A stretch of 64,000 bases of DNA. Source: CAXMMR01 sp963692975. Lineage in GTDB: Bacteria > Pseudomonadota > Alphaproteobacteria > Acetobacterales > Acetobacteraceae. Every line of letters starts with the position of its first letter. Within the stretch, counting starts at the first letter, position 1. The translations under genes were made by a program, and so were the position numbers. The notes beneath the pieces were generated by a model. The model saw only the letters and a program-made list of their open reading frames with translations. It searched no databases and was not told the origin of the DNA. Shown piece after piece: positions 25,389-35,200 of the stretch. The stretch spans positions 124,001 through 188,000 of the forward strand of contig CAXMMR010000031.1 in assembly GCA_963692975.2 (NCBI GenBank). Reading direction: 5' to 3'.

Positions 25389-28300
25389 ATGCCGCCTCGC
25401 TACTCGGCCGACGATCTTCGCGGCCTGTTCGACTCTGCCACCCTGAGCCGTGCCCGCGCCCTCGTGCTCCTGCAGGCGGTGAGCGTGACGCTGGAGGGCG
25501 ACGTTCTGGCGGCGCGGGTCGATCAGGGCGGGGTGCGGCGCGGCGTCAAGCTGCTGCCTCGCAAGGCTGGCAAGGCGGGGCCCCGCGTGCCGGCGGGGTC
25601 GACTGCCGAGACGTTGGGCTCGGCGCGGTGCAGCTGCCAGCATCCCGGCTGCGTGCATATTGCCGCGACGCTGCTCGCCGCGCTTGAGCGCTTTCCGCAG
25701 CTGCGGGCGGCCGAGCAGCCGAGCCTGCTGGCCGGGCTTGCCGACGGCAGCGCGCCGGAGCGCCGGCGGCTGGCCTTCGTGCTGTCGCCGAGCGAGGAGG
25801 CGGCGGCGGCGATCGAGGCCTGCTGGATCGGCGAGGCGAGCGGGCGGTCGGAGGCGGTGACGCCGCGCCGGCTGTCGATGGACCCGCTGGCCGGGCGACG
25901 CGCGCGCGAGCTGGCGCGGGCGCTGGGTGCGGGCGAGGCGACGCGGACGGCGGTGCAGCCGGCGACGCTGGCGCAGGCGCTGCCGCTGCTGCTGCGCACC
26001 GGCAGCGCCTATTGGCGCGGGCTCGACGTGGCGCTGGTCGAGGGGCCGGCGCGCGACCCGGAGGCGGGCAGCCTGCCGCCCGGCTCGGCGGTGCTGACCG
26101 GCGCCGAGGGCGCCTGGTATGTCGACGGCGCGAGCGGCGCGCTGGGCCGCATCCAGTCGCCGCGGCCGCCGCCGCGGCTGGCGCCCCCCCGGCATGGGTC
26201 CAGGCCCGCGCCGGCAGGTGTGGCGGCCAAGGCTGGCGGCGGGCGGGCTGTCCCGGCCAGACGCGCGACGGTCGGCGCCAGGACTGGCGGCTCGGGGGTG
26301 AGCGGCACGCTACGCCCGGCGACCGAGCTCGAGGCGATCGAGGTGGAGCGGCCGCTCACGCCGGTGCTGCGTCTGTCACGGGTGCGCGGCCAGGACGAGC
26401 TCGGCCGGCCGCAGGGCATGGAGGCGCTGCAGCTCACCTATGCCTACGGCGCCGACGAGGTGGGCTGGGAGGAAGACGGCCAGTTCTTGGCCGTGCGTGA
26501 GGCGGGGCTCTCCTGCTTCGTGCGGCGCGACGCGGCGGCGGAGACGGCGGCGATCGCAACGCTGACCGGCGACGGCTTCGTGCAGATGCGCATCGAGGTG
26601 GACGGCTCCTCGCGCGGGGCGCGGGTGTTCGTGCTGCGCGGCGACGACGCGGCGGAGCGCTGGCACGTGTTCCTGGCCGCCCGCGTGCCGGCGCTGGTCG
26701 AGGCCGGCTGGCGGGCGGAGATGAGCGACGCGCTGGCCCCGGTGACCACCACCGCGGGTGCGGCGTGGGATTTGCGCGTCACCGACCGCGACGGCTTCGG
26801 CTTCTCGCTCGACCCGGGGATCGAGATCGACGGCGTGCGCCATCCGCTGCTGCCGATCCTGGAGCGCATCCTGCAGCGCGGCGGCTACGAGGCGGCGCGG
26901 GTGACCGAGGGCGAGCTGATCACCTCGCTGCCGGACGGGCGGGTGCTGCGGCTGCCGGCCGAGCGCATCCGGCGGCTGCTCGCCATCATCGGCGACCTGG
27001 TGGAGGGCTCGGGCGGGCGCGACGATGGCGGGCTCGCCCTGCCGAAGAGCGAGGCCTCGACGGTGCTGGAGCTCGAGGATTTGCTGGCGCCGCGCTTCGA
27101 GGAGGGCGCCACGATCGAGGCCTATGTCGGTCAGCTGCGCGGCGGCACCGCGATCCCCGATGCGGTAATCCCGGCCGGCTTCCGCGCGACGCTGCGCGAC
27201 TATCAGCTGCACGGCGTCGCCTGGCTGCAGCATCTGGCGCGGCATGGGCTGGGCGGCCTGCTCGCCGACGACATGGGGCTGGGCAAGACGGCGCAGACCA
27301 TCGCCCATGTGGCGATCGAGCATGCGGCGGGGCGGCTTGCCGGTCCGGCGCTGATCGTCGTGCCGACCTCGCTGGTCGCCAACTGGCAGGCGGAGTTCGA
27401 GAAGTTCGCGCCGCATCTGTCGGTGACCGTGCTGCACGGCGCCGACCGCCACCGGGCGCGGCGGCATCTGGCGGGCACGCACGCGGTGATCACCACCTAC
27501 ACGGTGCTGGCGCGCGACATCGCCGAGATGCGCGGAGTGCACTGGCCGCTGGTGGTGCTGGACGAGGCGCAGGCGATCAAGAGCCCGGACGCCAAGGCGA
27601 CGCGGGCGGTGTGCCAGCTGCGCGCGGGGCACCGGGTGTGCCTGTCCGGCACGCCGATCGAGAACAATCTGGGCGAGCTGTGGTCGCAATTCGCCTTCCT
27701 GATGCCCGAGCTGCTCGGCGAGCGGGCCGGCTTTCAGCGCCGGTTCCGCACCCCGATCGAGAAGCGCGGCGACCCGATCCGCCGCACCCAGCTGGTGCGG
27801 CGGATCCGGCCGTTCATCCTGCGCCGGACCAAGGGCGAGGTTGCGACCGAGCTGCCGCCGCGCCACACCATCCTGCGCCGGGTGACGCTCGCGCCCGAGC
27901 AGCTCGAGCTCTACGAGATGATCCGCGCCAGCATGTCCGACCGGGTGCGCGAGCAGGTGGCGGTGCGCTCGCTGGCGCAAAGCCGGATCGTCGTGCTCGA
28001 CGCGCTGCTCAAGCTGCGCCAGGCGTGCTGCGACCCGCGGCTGGTGAAGCTCGCCTCGGGGCCGCGCGCAGAACCCTCGAGCAAGCTCGAGACGCTGATC
28101 GAAATGATGGAGGAGATGATCCCGGAGGGGCGGCGCATCCTGCTGTTCAGCCAGTTCACCTCGATGCTCGACCTGATCAAGCCGCGGCTGATGCAGGCCG
28201 GCATTCCGTTTGTCGAGCTGCGCGGCGACACGGTCGACCGGGCGCTGCCGGTGCGGCGGTTCGAGGCCGGCGAGGTGCCGGTGTTCCTGATCAGCCTCAA

Positions 28301-28613
28301 GGCCGGCGGGCGGGGGCTGAACCTGATCTCGGCCGACACGGTGATCCATTACGACCCGTGGTGGAACCCGGCGGTGGAGGACCAGGCGTCGGACCGGGCG
28401 CACCGGATCGGCCAGACCAAGTCGGTGTTCGTCTACAAGCTGATCGCGGCGGACACGGTGGAGGAGCGCATCCTCGACCTGCAGCGGCGCAAGGCGGAGC
28501 TGGCGCAGATCGCGCTGTCGGACGACGCCGAGATCACCGGCGGCCTGGGCAGCCTGGATCAGGACGACGTGGACTTCCTGTTCGGCAACGCGCCGGCGAA
28601 GCAGGCGGCTTAG
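25389..28613 (+). CDS. SNF2-family helicase with SWIM zinc finger
   Basis: Swi2/Snf2-type DNA translocase, 1074 residues from the ATG at 25389 (an ATG at 25320 is an alternative). An N-terminal SWIM finger (CSCQHPGCVHIAATLL, about residue 79) is followed by a proline/arginine-rich linker and a bacterial-SNF2-specific domain. The motor has ADDMGLGKT (motif I), VLDEAQAIKS (II), LSGTPIENNLGELWS (III), then LLFSQFTSMLDLI, SLKAGGRGLNL and DRAHRIGQTK in the second lobe. These proteins probably remodel protein-DNA complexes. The bacterial function is unsettled. The helicase ends before a family A repeat and converges on the repeat-rich protein gene. Confidence 0.93.
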   Translation: MPPRYSADDLRGLFDSATLSRARALVLLQAVSVTLEGDVLAARVDQGGVRRGVKLLPRKAGKAGPRVPAGSTAETLGSARCSCQHPGCVHIAATLLAALERFPQLRAAEQPSLLAGLADGSAPERRRLAFVLSPSEEAAAAIEACWIGEASGRSEAVTPRRLSMDPLAGRRARELARALGAGEATRTAVQPATLAQALPLLLRTGSAYWRGLDVALVEGPARDPEAGSLPPGSAVLTGAEGAWYVDGASGALGRIQSPRPPPRLAPPRHGSRPAPAGVAAKAGGGRAVPARRATVGARTGGSGVSGTLRPATELEAIEVERPLTPVLRLSRVRGQDELGRPQGMEALQLTYAYGADEVGWEEDGQFLAVREAGLSCFVRRDAAAETAAIATLTGDGFVQMRIEVDGSSRGARVFVLRGDDAAERWHVFLAARVPALVEAGWRAEMSDALAPVTTTAGAAWDLRVTDRDGFGFSLDPGIEIDGVRHPLLPILERILQRGGYEAARVTEGELITSLPDGRVLRLPAERIRRLLAIIGDLVEGSGGRDDGGLALPKSEASTVLELEDLLAPRFEEGATIEAYVGQLRGGTAIPDAVIPAGFRATLRDYQLHGVAWLQHLARHGLGGLLADDMGLGKTAQTIAHVAIEHAAGRLAGPALIVVPTSLVANWQAEFEKFAPHLSVTVLHGADRHRARRHLAGTHAVITTYTVLARDIAEMRGVHWPLVVLDEAQAIKSPDAKATRAVCQLRAGHRVCLSGTPIENNLGELWSQFAFLMPELLGERAGFQRRFRTPIEKRGDPIRRTQLVRRIRPFILRRTKGEVATELPPRHTILRRVTLAPEQLELYEMIRASMSDRVREQVAVRSLAQSRIVVLDALLKLRQACCDPRLVKLASGPRAEPSSKLETLIEMMEEMIPEGRRILLFSQFTSMLDLIKPRLMQAGIPFVELRGDTVDRALPVRRFEAGEVPVFLISLKAGGRGLNLISADTVIHYDPWWNPAVEDQASDRAHRIGQTKSVFVYKLIAADTVEERILDLQRRKAELAQIALSDDAEITGGLGSLDQDDVDFLFGNAPAKQAA

Positions 28614-28617
28614 CGGG

Positions 28618-28826
28618 AGGAAGGCCAGGGGCTTTGCCCCTGGACCCCATGAAAGGCGGAGCCTTTAAAATCCATTCGTTTTCAGTGGCTCATGGCGAGG
28701 TGTGCTGTGGGACGCGGGGTTGATCGGCTTCGCCAAGCAAGAAAGATGCGCTGTCGAGCCCTGACCGGAGGGGTCTGGGGCCTCACGGCCCCAGCGGAGC
28801 CCAGAGGCAGAGCCTCTGGCCTTCCT
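28618..28826 (+). repeat. Family A repeat, complete with conserved core
   Basis: H1 CCAGGGGC/GCCCCTGG, H2 AAAGGC/GCCTTT, core GGCTTCGCCAAGCAAGAAAG at 28726-28745, H3 CTGGGGCC/GGCCCCAG, H4 CCAGAGGC/GCCTCTGG. It lies between convergent genes. Confidence 0.92.
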
Positions 28827-28833
28827 TTCTTTT

Positions 28834-30375
28834 TTACGCGAACGGTGTGGACGTTAGGTGGCTGACGCCTGCGAGGGTCACCGTGCTGCCGTCGGTCAGG
28901 CTCAGCACGGTCGAGCCGCCGACCGTCTGGGCGTTGGCATAGGCCGTCTGGGCGGCGCTGGCGCCGTAGCCGCTGGCGACGAGGTGGTCCAGGCCGGGGT
29001 TGAAGTTGTTGATCGTCAGTGCGCCGCCGGCGTGGCCGGCCGCGAACAGCACGTCGAGCGCGCCGCTGCCCGCGGTGGCGGTCACCTCCCCCGAGTTCAT
29101 CACCAGCGTGAACGCGCCGCTGCCGCCGACCACGGTGTCATGGCCGCTGCCGACGAAGGCGGTGGTGCTGCCGGCGCCGCCGATGAAGGCGTCGCCGCCG
29201 GTGGCGTAGTTGCCGACCATCAGCGTGTTGCCGCCATTGCCGCCGCCCAGCGCGTCGCCGCCGGTTGCCGAGGCGAATAGCTGGTCGCTGGCGCCGTCGG
29301 CCTGCAGCGTGGTGCCGGCGGCCGTCGCGGTCAGCACGCTGCCGCCGCCGATGCCGGCGATAAGGGTGCCGCCGCCCGAGCCGCCATAGAGCGTGTCGCT
29401 CTCGGTGGAGCCGGAATAGTTGTTGGCGCCGGCGGTGCTGCCGAGGGCGCCGACGAGGGTGACGTTGCCGGAGCCGGCGCTGGCGACGGCGTTGAGCACG
29501 CCGGCGCCGCCGAAGATGAGCGACTGGCCGGCGCCGGTCTGGATGTTCGCCGTGCCGGAGGTATTGACGAAGGTCAGCAGGTTGCTGCCGCCATAGACCT
29601 GCACGGCGCCGCCGCTGTTGTAGACGTCGGCGCGGCCGACGCCGGCGTTGATGGTGTCGCTGCCCTCGCAGCCGACGATGTCGTAGCCGGTGCCGAAGTT
29701 GATCACGTTCGAGCCGGCATTGAGGAGCAGGCTGCTTTCGACCGAGCCCAGCGAGACCGCGAGACCGTTCTCCGGCGCCAGGTAGTAGATGCCGCCGGAC
29801 ATCGTGCCGTCGGTGTCGCTGCCGACGTCGCCGAGCAGGGAGGCGGTGCCGCCGCTGCTGACGGTGCCGTCCGTGCTGGTGACGATCGGGGTTGCGCTGA
29901 CCAGACCGAGACCGCCGCCGACGCCGCTCTCGAGCGAGCTCAGGCCGCCCAGGAACGAGCTGATGTTGGTCGGCAGGTCGCCGAAGCTGGCGCCGCCGAC
30001 CGACGTCGTCACGCTGGGTGTAACGGCGGCGGTCATGGCGCCGGTGCTGAGCGGCGAGCTGGTGGTGGTGTCGCCGCTCGCCGAAAAGGTGGCGACCACG
30101 GAGATCGGCAGGATGGCGCCGCCGGTCTGGGTGGGCGCGGTCTGGGCGGGCGCGGTCGGGGTCGTGCCCGGCTGGGCGGCGGTGGTGGTGCCGCTGGCGC
30201 TGCCGTCATCGGTGCCGAGCGCCGAGGCGCTGGTGGTGCCGGTGGTGGACGCTGCCGGGACGGCGGCGCTGTCGAAGGCGGCGAGCGCGGCGGCGAGCTG
30301 GGCGGCCTGCGCGCTGGCGGCGGCGGCCTGGGCGTCGGTCGAGTCGGCGCTGGTGGATGGCGGCGTGCTGCTCAT
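28834..30375 (-). CDS. Repeat-rich beta-roll protein, probably secreted
   Basis: 513-residue, Gly/Ala/Ser/Thr-rich protein without cysteine pairs or a signal peptide. Residues 1-100 are a low-complexity S/T/A region. From about 220 the sequence becomes a series of short GGxG and NxxxG strands resembling hemolysin-type (RTX) or filamentous beta-helix repeats (TLYGGSGGGTLIAGIGGG, DTVVGGSGAFTLVMNSG). The C-terminus (VTLAGVSHLTSTPFA) resembles an uncleaved type I secretion end. No transport genes are adjacent, so secretion is inferred. The ATG at 30375 with a GGAGAG ribosome site was chosen over a start 31 codons upstream. It may be a surface or biofilm protein. Confidence 0.75.
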   Translation of the reverse strand: MSSTPPSTSADSTDAQAAAASAQAAQLAAALAAFDSAAVPAASTTGTTSASALGTDDGSASGTTTAAQPGTTPTAPAQTAPTQTGGAILPISVVATFSASGDTTTSSPLSTGAMTAAVTPSVTTSVGGASFGDLPTNISSFLGGLSSLESGVGGGLGLVSATPIVTSTDGTVSSGGTASLLGDVGSDTDGTMSGGIYYLAPENGLAVSLGSVESSLLLNAGSNVINFGTGYDIVGCEGSDTINAGVGRADVYNSGGAVQVYGGSNLLTFVNTSGTANIQTGAGQSLIFGGAGVLNAVASAGSGNVTLVGALGSTAGANNYSGSTESDTLYGGSGGGTLIAGIGGGSVLTATAAGTTLQADGASDQLFASATGGDALGGGNGGNTLMVGNYATGGDAFIGGAGSTTAFVGSGHDTVVGGSGAFTLVMNSGEVTATAGSGALDVLFAAGHAGGALTINNFNPGLDHLVASGYGASAAQTAYANAQTVGGSTVLSLTDGSTVTLAGVSHLTSTPFA

Positions 30376-30462
30376 GGAACTCTCCAGGTAACGGCTGCTC
30401 TTGGCAGACAGGGTCGAGGTGCTGCCGTGCTGGCTGCCTGGGCCGACGATCGGGGCGGGCTC

Positions 30463-30487
30463 ATGCATCGAGGTCGTCTCGATGCAT
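30463..30487 (-). promoter_or_regulatory. Stem-loop in the leader of the repeat-rich gene
   Basis: Perfect 10-bp stem ATGCATCGAG/CTCGATGCAT with a five-base loop, about 90 bp before the ATG at 30375. It could shape the leader RNA or be a DNA-binding site. The whole gap 30376-30810 (435 bp) holds no gene that I can see, only this stem, the palindrome at 30651 and the efflux promoter. Confidence 0.5.
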
Positions 30488-30650
30488 CCAAAACCGTCCG
30501 TCTCGCGCGGCGACTTAGTATCGTTCGATGAGACGATCTTGACGGCTGGAAGCTACCAATCCGTTAACAGCACGATTTCATTCGGCGGCGTTCATTCACG
30601 CTGCCGTGATCGGGAGAGGCTCGCGCGAAATCGCCGGGCATCCGTTAACC

Positions 30651-30666
30651 GCAGCTTGTAAGCTGC
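30651..30666. promoter_or_regulatory. 16-bp palindrome between divergent genes
   Basis: GCAGCTTGTAAGCTGC, a perfect inverted repeat about 85 bp upstream of the efflux promoter −10 and between the divergent genes. A possible operator. No regulator is encoded nearby. Confidence 0.4.
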
Positions 30667-30749
30667 TGCCGCATTTACGGGTTGGCAACGCCGCCCGCGT
30701 TTCGCCGTGTTGCATGGTGCAGCGCAACGCGGTCCTGCGTGCGATGCGA

Positions 30750-30778
30750 TTGACCGAACGGTCAGCCGGCAGTCTAGT
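30750..30778 (+). promoter_or_regulatory. Promoter of the RND efflux operon
   Basis: TTGACC (five of six to the −35 consensus), a 17-bp spacer and TCTAGT (four of six to the −10), 32 bp before the ATG of the adaptor gene. A palindromic operator overlaps the −35. Confidence 0.6.
30751..30764. promoter_or_regulatory. TetR/AcrR-type operator
   Basis: TGACCGAACGGTCA, a perfect half-site pair (TGACCG/CGGTCA) typical of TetR-family repressors controlling efflux pumps. It overlaps the −35 box, so binding would block RNA polymerase. The repressor gene is not in this window. Confidence 0.65.
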
Positions 30779-30810
30779 GAGCTCCCGCGCCCGCACTCCG
30801 AGGAACCTCC

Positions 30811-32199
30811 ATGCTCTGGCCTGCTCCGCCTCTCCGAGCCCTTCTGGTGGCGACGCTCGGGTTGGTCACGGCCGCGATCGGCGGCGTGGACGAGGCGTGG
30901 GCGCAGTTCGGGCCGCCGGCGGTGGGCGTGGTGAAGGCCAAGCGGGTGCCGGTGACCGAGAGCGACGAGTTCGTCGGCCGGGTGCAGGCAGTCGGCCGGG
31001 TAGCGCTGGTCGCGCGCGTCACCGCCTTCCTGGAGCAGCGGTTGTTCACCGAGGGCAGCGAGGTCAAGCGCGGCGACCTGCTCTATCGGCTCGAGCAGCC
31101 GCCGTTCGCCGCCGACGTGCAGGCCAAGCAGGCGGCCGTGGCGCAGCAGAACGCACTGCTCGCCAACGCGACGATCACCTTCACTCGGGCGCAGTCGCTG
31201 CTCAACACGCCGGCCGGGCAGCGCTCGACCGTGGACGATGCGACCGCCAGCCAGCGCAGCCAGGCGGCGCAGCTGCTGGCCGCCCAGGCGGCGCTGGTGC
31301 AGAGCCAGATCAACTACAGCTACACCGAGATCCGGGCGCCGATCGACGGCAAGATCAGCTCGACGGATGTCACCGAAGGCAACGTGGTGAGCCCGAGCAC
31401 CGGGACGCTGGCGATGATCGTCAGCCAGGACCCGATGTATGTGCTGTTCCCGGTCTCGACGCGCGAGGCGCTGGACCTGCGGCAGCGCTACCGCAGCTAC
31501 AAGGCGATCGTCGCCAAGATCCGGCTCGAGAACGGCGAGATGTATGGCCAGGACGGCTCGGTCGACTACACCTCGCCCACGGTTGCGACCAGCACCGACA
31601 CGCTGACCCTGCGCGCGGTGTTTGCCAACCCGGTGCGGGCGGGTGCGACGGCCGGGCAGCCGGGCGCGCGCGAGCTGTTCGACGGCGAGTTCGTGACCGT
31701 GCTGATGCAGGGCGTGGCGCCGATCACCGTGCTCGGCGTGCCGCGCGCGGCGGTGCTGTCCGATCAGGGCGGCGACTACGTCTACACGCTCGACGCCGAC
31801 AACAAGGCGGTGCGCACGCCGGTGACGCTGGGCCAGAGCACCGCCTCGACCGCCGCGGTGGTGACCGGGCTGCAGGACGGCGAGACGGTGATCGCGGAGG
31901 GCATGCAGCGCGTCCATCCCGGCATCAAGGTGGTGCCAGGGCCGGCGAGCGCGCCGCCCCAGAGCTTGGCACCCCAGAGCTCGGCGCCCCAGAGCTTGGC
32001 GCCGATGACGGTTGGCGCCGGGCAGACCAGTGCGGCGGCCGCTCCGAGCAGCGGCGCGGCGGCGCCTGCTCCGGGTTCGCCTGCCGCTGCCGGGCCGGGC
32101 GTCAGCGCGGCGGCCGGCAGCACGTCGGGAGCGGCCGGCGCGACCTCGCTGGGCGCGGCCGCGACCGGCAGCGCGGCCTCGCCATCCGCCGGGCATTGA
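30811..32199 (+). CDS. RND efflux periplasmic adaptor (AcrA-like)
   Basis: Membrane-fusion protein of a tripartite RND pump, 462 residues. N-terminal hydrophobic signal (ALLVATLGLVTAAIGG), lipoyl halves around a coiled-coil hairpin (QAKQAAVAQQNALLANATIT) and the conserved YTEIRAPIDGKIS. The last 80 residues are an Ala/Ser/Pro/Gly-rich tail with short direct repeats (QSLAP, QSSAP) not typical of AcrA. It is followed after 9 bp by the inner-membrane pump gene. No TolC-type channel is encoded here. Confidence 0.93.
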   Translation: MLWPAPPLRALLVATLGLVTAAIGGVDEAWAQFGPPAVGVVKAKRVPVTESDEFVGRVQAVGRVALVARVTAFLEQRLFTEGSEVKRGDLLYRLEQPPFAADVQAKQAAVAQQNALLANATITFTRAQSLLNTPAGQRSTVDDATASQRSQAAQLLAAQAALVQSQINYSYTEIRAPIDGKISSTDVTEGNVVSPSTGTLAMIVSQDPMYVLFPVSTREALDLRQRYRSYKAIVAKIRLENGEMYGQDGSVDYTSPTVATSTDTLTLRAVFANPVRAGATAGQPGARELFDGEFVTVLMQGVAPITVLGVPRAAVLSDQGGDYVYTLDADNKAVRTPVTLGQSTASTAAVVTGLQDGETVIAEGMQRVHPGIKVVPGPASAPPQSLAPQSSAPQSLAPMTVGAGQTSAAAAPSSGAAAPAPGSPAAAGPGVSAAAGSTSGAAGATSLGAAATGSAASPSAGH

Positions 32200-32208
32200 G
32201 GTAGCGCG

Positions 32209-35200
32209 ATGTTCTCAGGCGTCTTCATCGACCGGCCGCGGCTGGCGATCGTGATCGCGGTCATCATCACGATCGCCGGGCTGATCGCGATGACCCGGAT
32301 CCCGGTCGCGCAGTTCCCCAACATCGTGCCGCCGCAGGTGCAGGTCAGCGCCAGCTACCCGGGCGCGTCGGCCGCGACCGTCGAGGCGTCGGTCGCCCAG
32401 CCGATCGAGGCGCAGGTCGTCGGCGTCGACAAGATGCTCTACATGCAGAGTGCGAACGGTAATGACGGCAGCTACACGCTGACCGTCAGCTTCGCGCTCG
32501 GCTCCGATCCCGACATCGACACCGTCAACGTCAACAACCGGGTGCAGACAGCGCTCGCCCAGCTGCCGACCGAGGTGCAGCAGGAGGGGCTCAAGGTCCA
32601 GAAGACGTCCTCGGCGATCCTGGAGTTCGTCAACTTCTACTCGCCGGACGGCTCGCTCAGCCCGCTGCTGATCACCAATTATCTGACCATCAACGTGATC
32701 GACGAGCTGTCGCGGGTGCCCGGCATCGGCCAAGCCCGGCTGATCAGCCAGCAGCTCTATTCGATGCGCATCTGGTTCGACAGCAACCGGATGACCAACC
32801 TCAACGTCTCCGCCACCGACATCGTCAATGCGATCAACACCCAGAACACCGTCGCACCGGTCGGGCGGGTCGGCGCGCGGCCGGCGGCGGGCGACCAGCA
32901 GTTTCAGATGAACGTGCAGACCACCGGGCGGCTGTCCACCGCGGCGCAGTTCGGCAACATCGTGCTGCGCGCCAATCCGGACGGCTCGGTGCTGCGGGTG
33001 CGCGACGTCGCCCGCGTCGAGCTCGGCGCGCAGACCGAGGACAGCGAGAGCCGGCTCGACGGCAAACCGTCGGTGGCGCTGCAGATCAACCTCTCGCCGG
33101 GCGCCAACGCGCTCACCACCGCGACCCTCGTCAACGCCAAGCTGGAGCAGTTGAAGGCGCGCTTCCCGCACGGGCTGGAGACGCAGATCACCTACGACTT
33201 CACCGCCTTCGTGCGCGACACGGTGAGCGAGGTGGAGCGCACCCTGCTCGAGGCGTTCATCCTGGTCGCGGTGGTGGTGTTCCTGTTCCTGGGCAGCCTG
33301 CGCGCGACGCTGATCCCGGTGATCGCCGTGCCGGTCAGCCTGATCGGCACCTTCGCCGGGCTGCTGGCACTCGGCTACAGCGCCAACACCGTCTCGCTGC
33401 TCGCACTCGTGCTTGCCGTCGGCATCGTGGTGGACGACGCGATCGTCGTCGTCGAGAACTGCGAGCGGGTGATCGAGGAGCATCCGGACTGGTCGCCGGC
33501 GCGCTGCGCCAAGGTCGCGATGAGCGAGATCACCGCGCCGATCCTGGCGATCAGCCTGGTGCTGCTCTCGGTGTTCGTGCCGATCGCCTTCATTCCCGGC
33601 ATCTCGGGCCAGCTGTTCCGCCAGTTCGCGGTGACGATCTCGGTCGCGATGCTGATCTCGGCGCTGAACGCGCTCACCCTCTCGCCGGCGATGTGCGCGG
33701 TGTTCCTGCGCCACCAGGGGCCGCGGCGCGGCATCATGGCCAGGATCGGCCGCTCGATCGACTGGACGCGCGACCGCTACGCGCTGATCGTGCGCCGGCT
33801 GCTGCGCTTCTCGCTGGCCGGCCTCGTCGTCGTGGCGCTCGCCGGGCTTGGCATCTTCGCCCTCGGCGGCATCACGCCGAGCGGCTTCCTGCCGAGCGAG
33901 GACCAGGGCGGCTTCTTCGTCTCCGCCCAGCTGCCGGACGGCGCCTCGGTGTCGCGCACCTCCGAGGTGATGCGCACGCTGGAGCGCAAGATCGCGCCGC
34001 TGCCGGGCGTGCAGGACACCTTCGTCGTGGTCGGCTTCTCGATCCTGGACAGCGCGCAGGAGGCCAATACCGGCTTCATGTTCGTCCGCCTCAAGCCGTT
34101 TGCCGACCGCACCAGCGCGCAGCTCGACGTGAATGCGGTGATCGGCCGGGTGTTCGGCGTCGGCGCGCAGGTGCGCCAGGCCAACGTCATCGCCTTCAAC
34201 CTGCCGCCGATCATCGGGCTGTCGACCGCCGGCGGCTTCACCTACATGCTGGAAGGGCTGAGCGGGCAGGACCCGCAGCAGCTCGCCTCGACGATGGGCG
34301 GGCTGATCGGCAGCGCCAACGCCGACCCCAAGCTCAGCCGCGTGTTCTCGACGTTCACCGCCGCCAACCCGTCGCTGTTCCTCAACATCGACCGGGTGAA
34401 GGCGCAGGCGCTGGGGCTCAACATCTCCGACGTGTTCACCGCCCTGCAGGCGACGCTGGGCGGCATCTACGTCAACGAGTTTAACCTCTATGGCCGGGTC
34501 TGGCAGGTCAACATCGAGGGCGACGCGCTCGACCGGTCCGACATCCCGGCGCTGTGGCGGATCTTCATCCGCAACAATGTCGGCCAGCAGGTGCCGCTGC
34601 GCTCGATCGCCGACCTCTCGGTGGTGCTCGGGCCGCAGCTGATCACCCGCTACAACAACTATCGCGCCGCGCAGATCATCGGCAGCCCCGGCCGCGGCCA
34701 GAGCTCGGGCACGGCGCTGACCGCGATGGCGGCGGTGTCGAAGAAGACGCTGCCGAAGGGCTACACCTTCGAGTGGACAGGCACCTCCTACCAGGAGGCC
34801 GCGGCCTCGGGGCAGACCGGCATCATCCTCGCGCTGGCGCTGCTGTTCGCCTACCTGTTCCTGGTCGGGCTGTATGAGAGCTGGGTGATCCCGATCCCGG
34901 TGCTGCTCTCGGTCTCGCTCGGCGTGCTCGGCTCGATGGTGGGCATCTTCATCGGCGGGCTGGCGCTCGACATCTACGCGCAGATCGGCCTGATCGTGCT
35001 GATCGCGCTGGCGGCCAAAAACGGCATCCTGATCGTGGAGTTCGCCAAAGACCGCCGCGAGGAGGGCAGCTCGATCGTCGAGGCCGCGGTGCTCGGCGCG
35101 CAAATGCGGTTCCGCGCGGTGATGATGACCTCGATCGCCTTCGTGCTCGGGCTGGTGCCGCTGGTGACCGCGACCGGCGCCGCGGCGATCAGCCGGCGCG

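Noticed and set aside
26376..28403. 675-codon minus-strand frame over the SNF2 helicase
   Set aside because: A shadow of the GC-rich helicase gene. No recognisable protein features.
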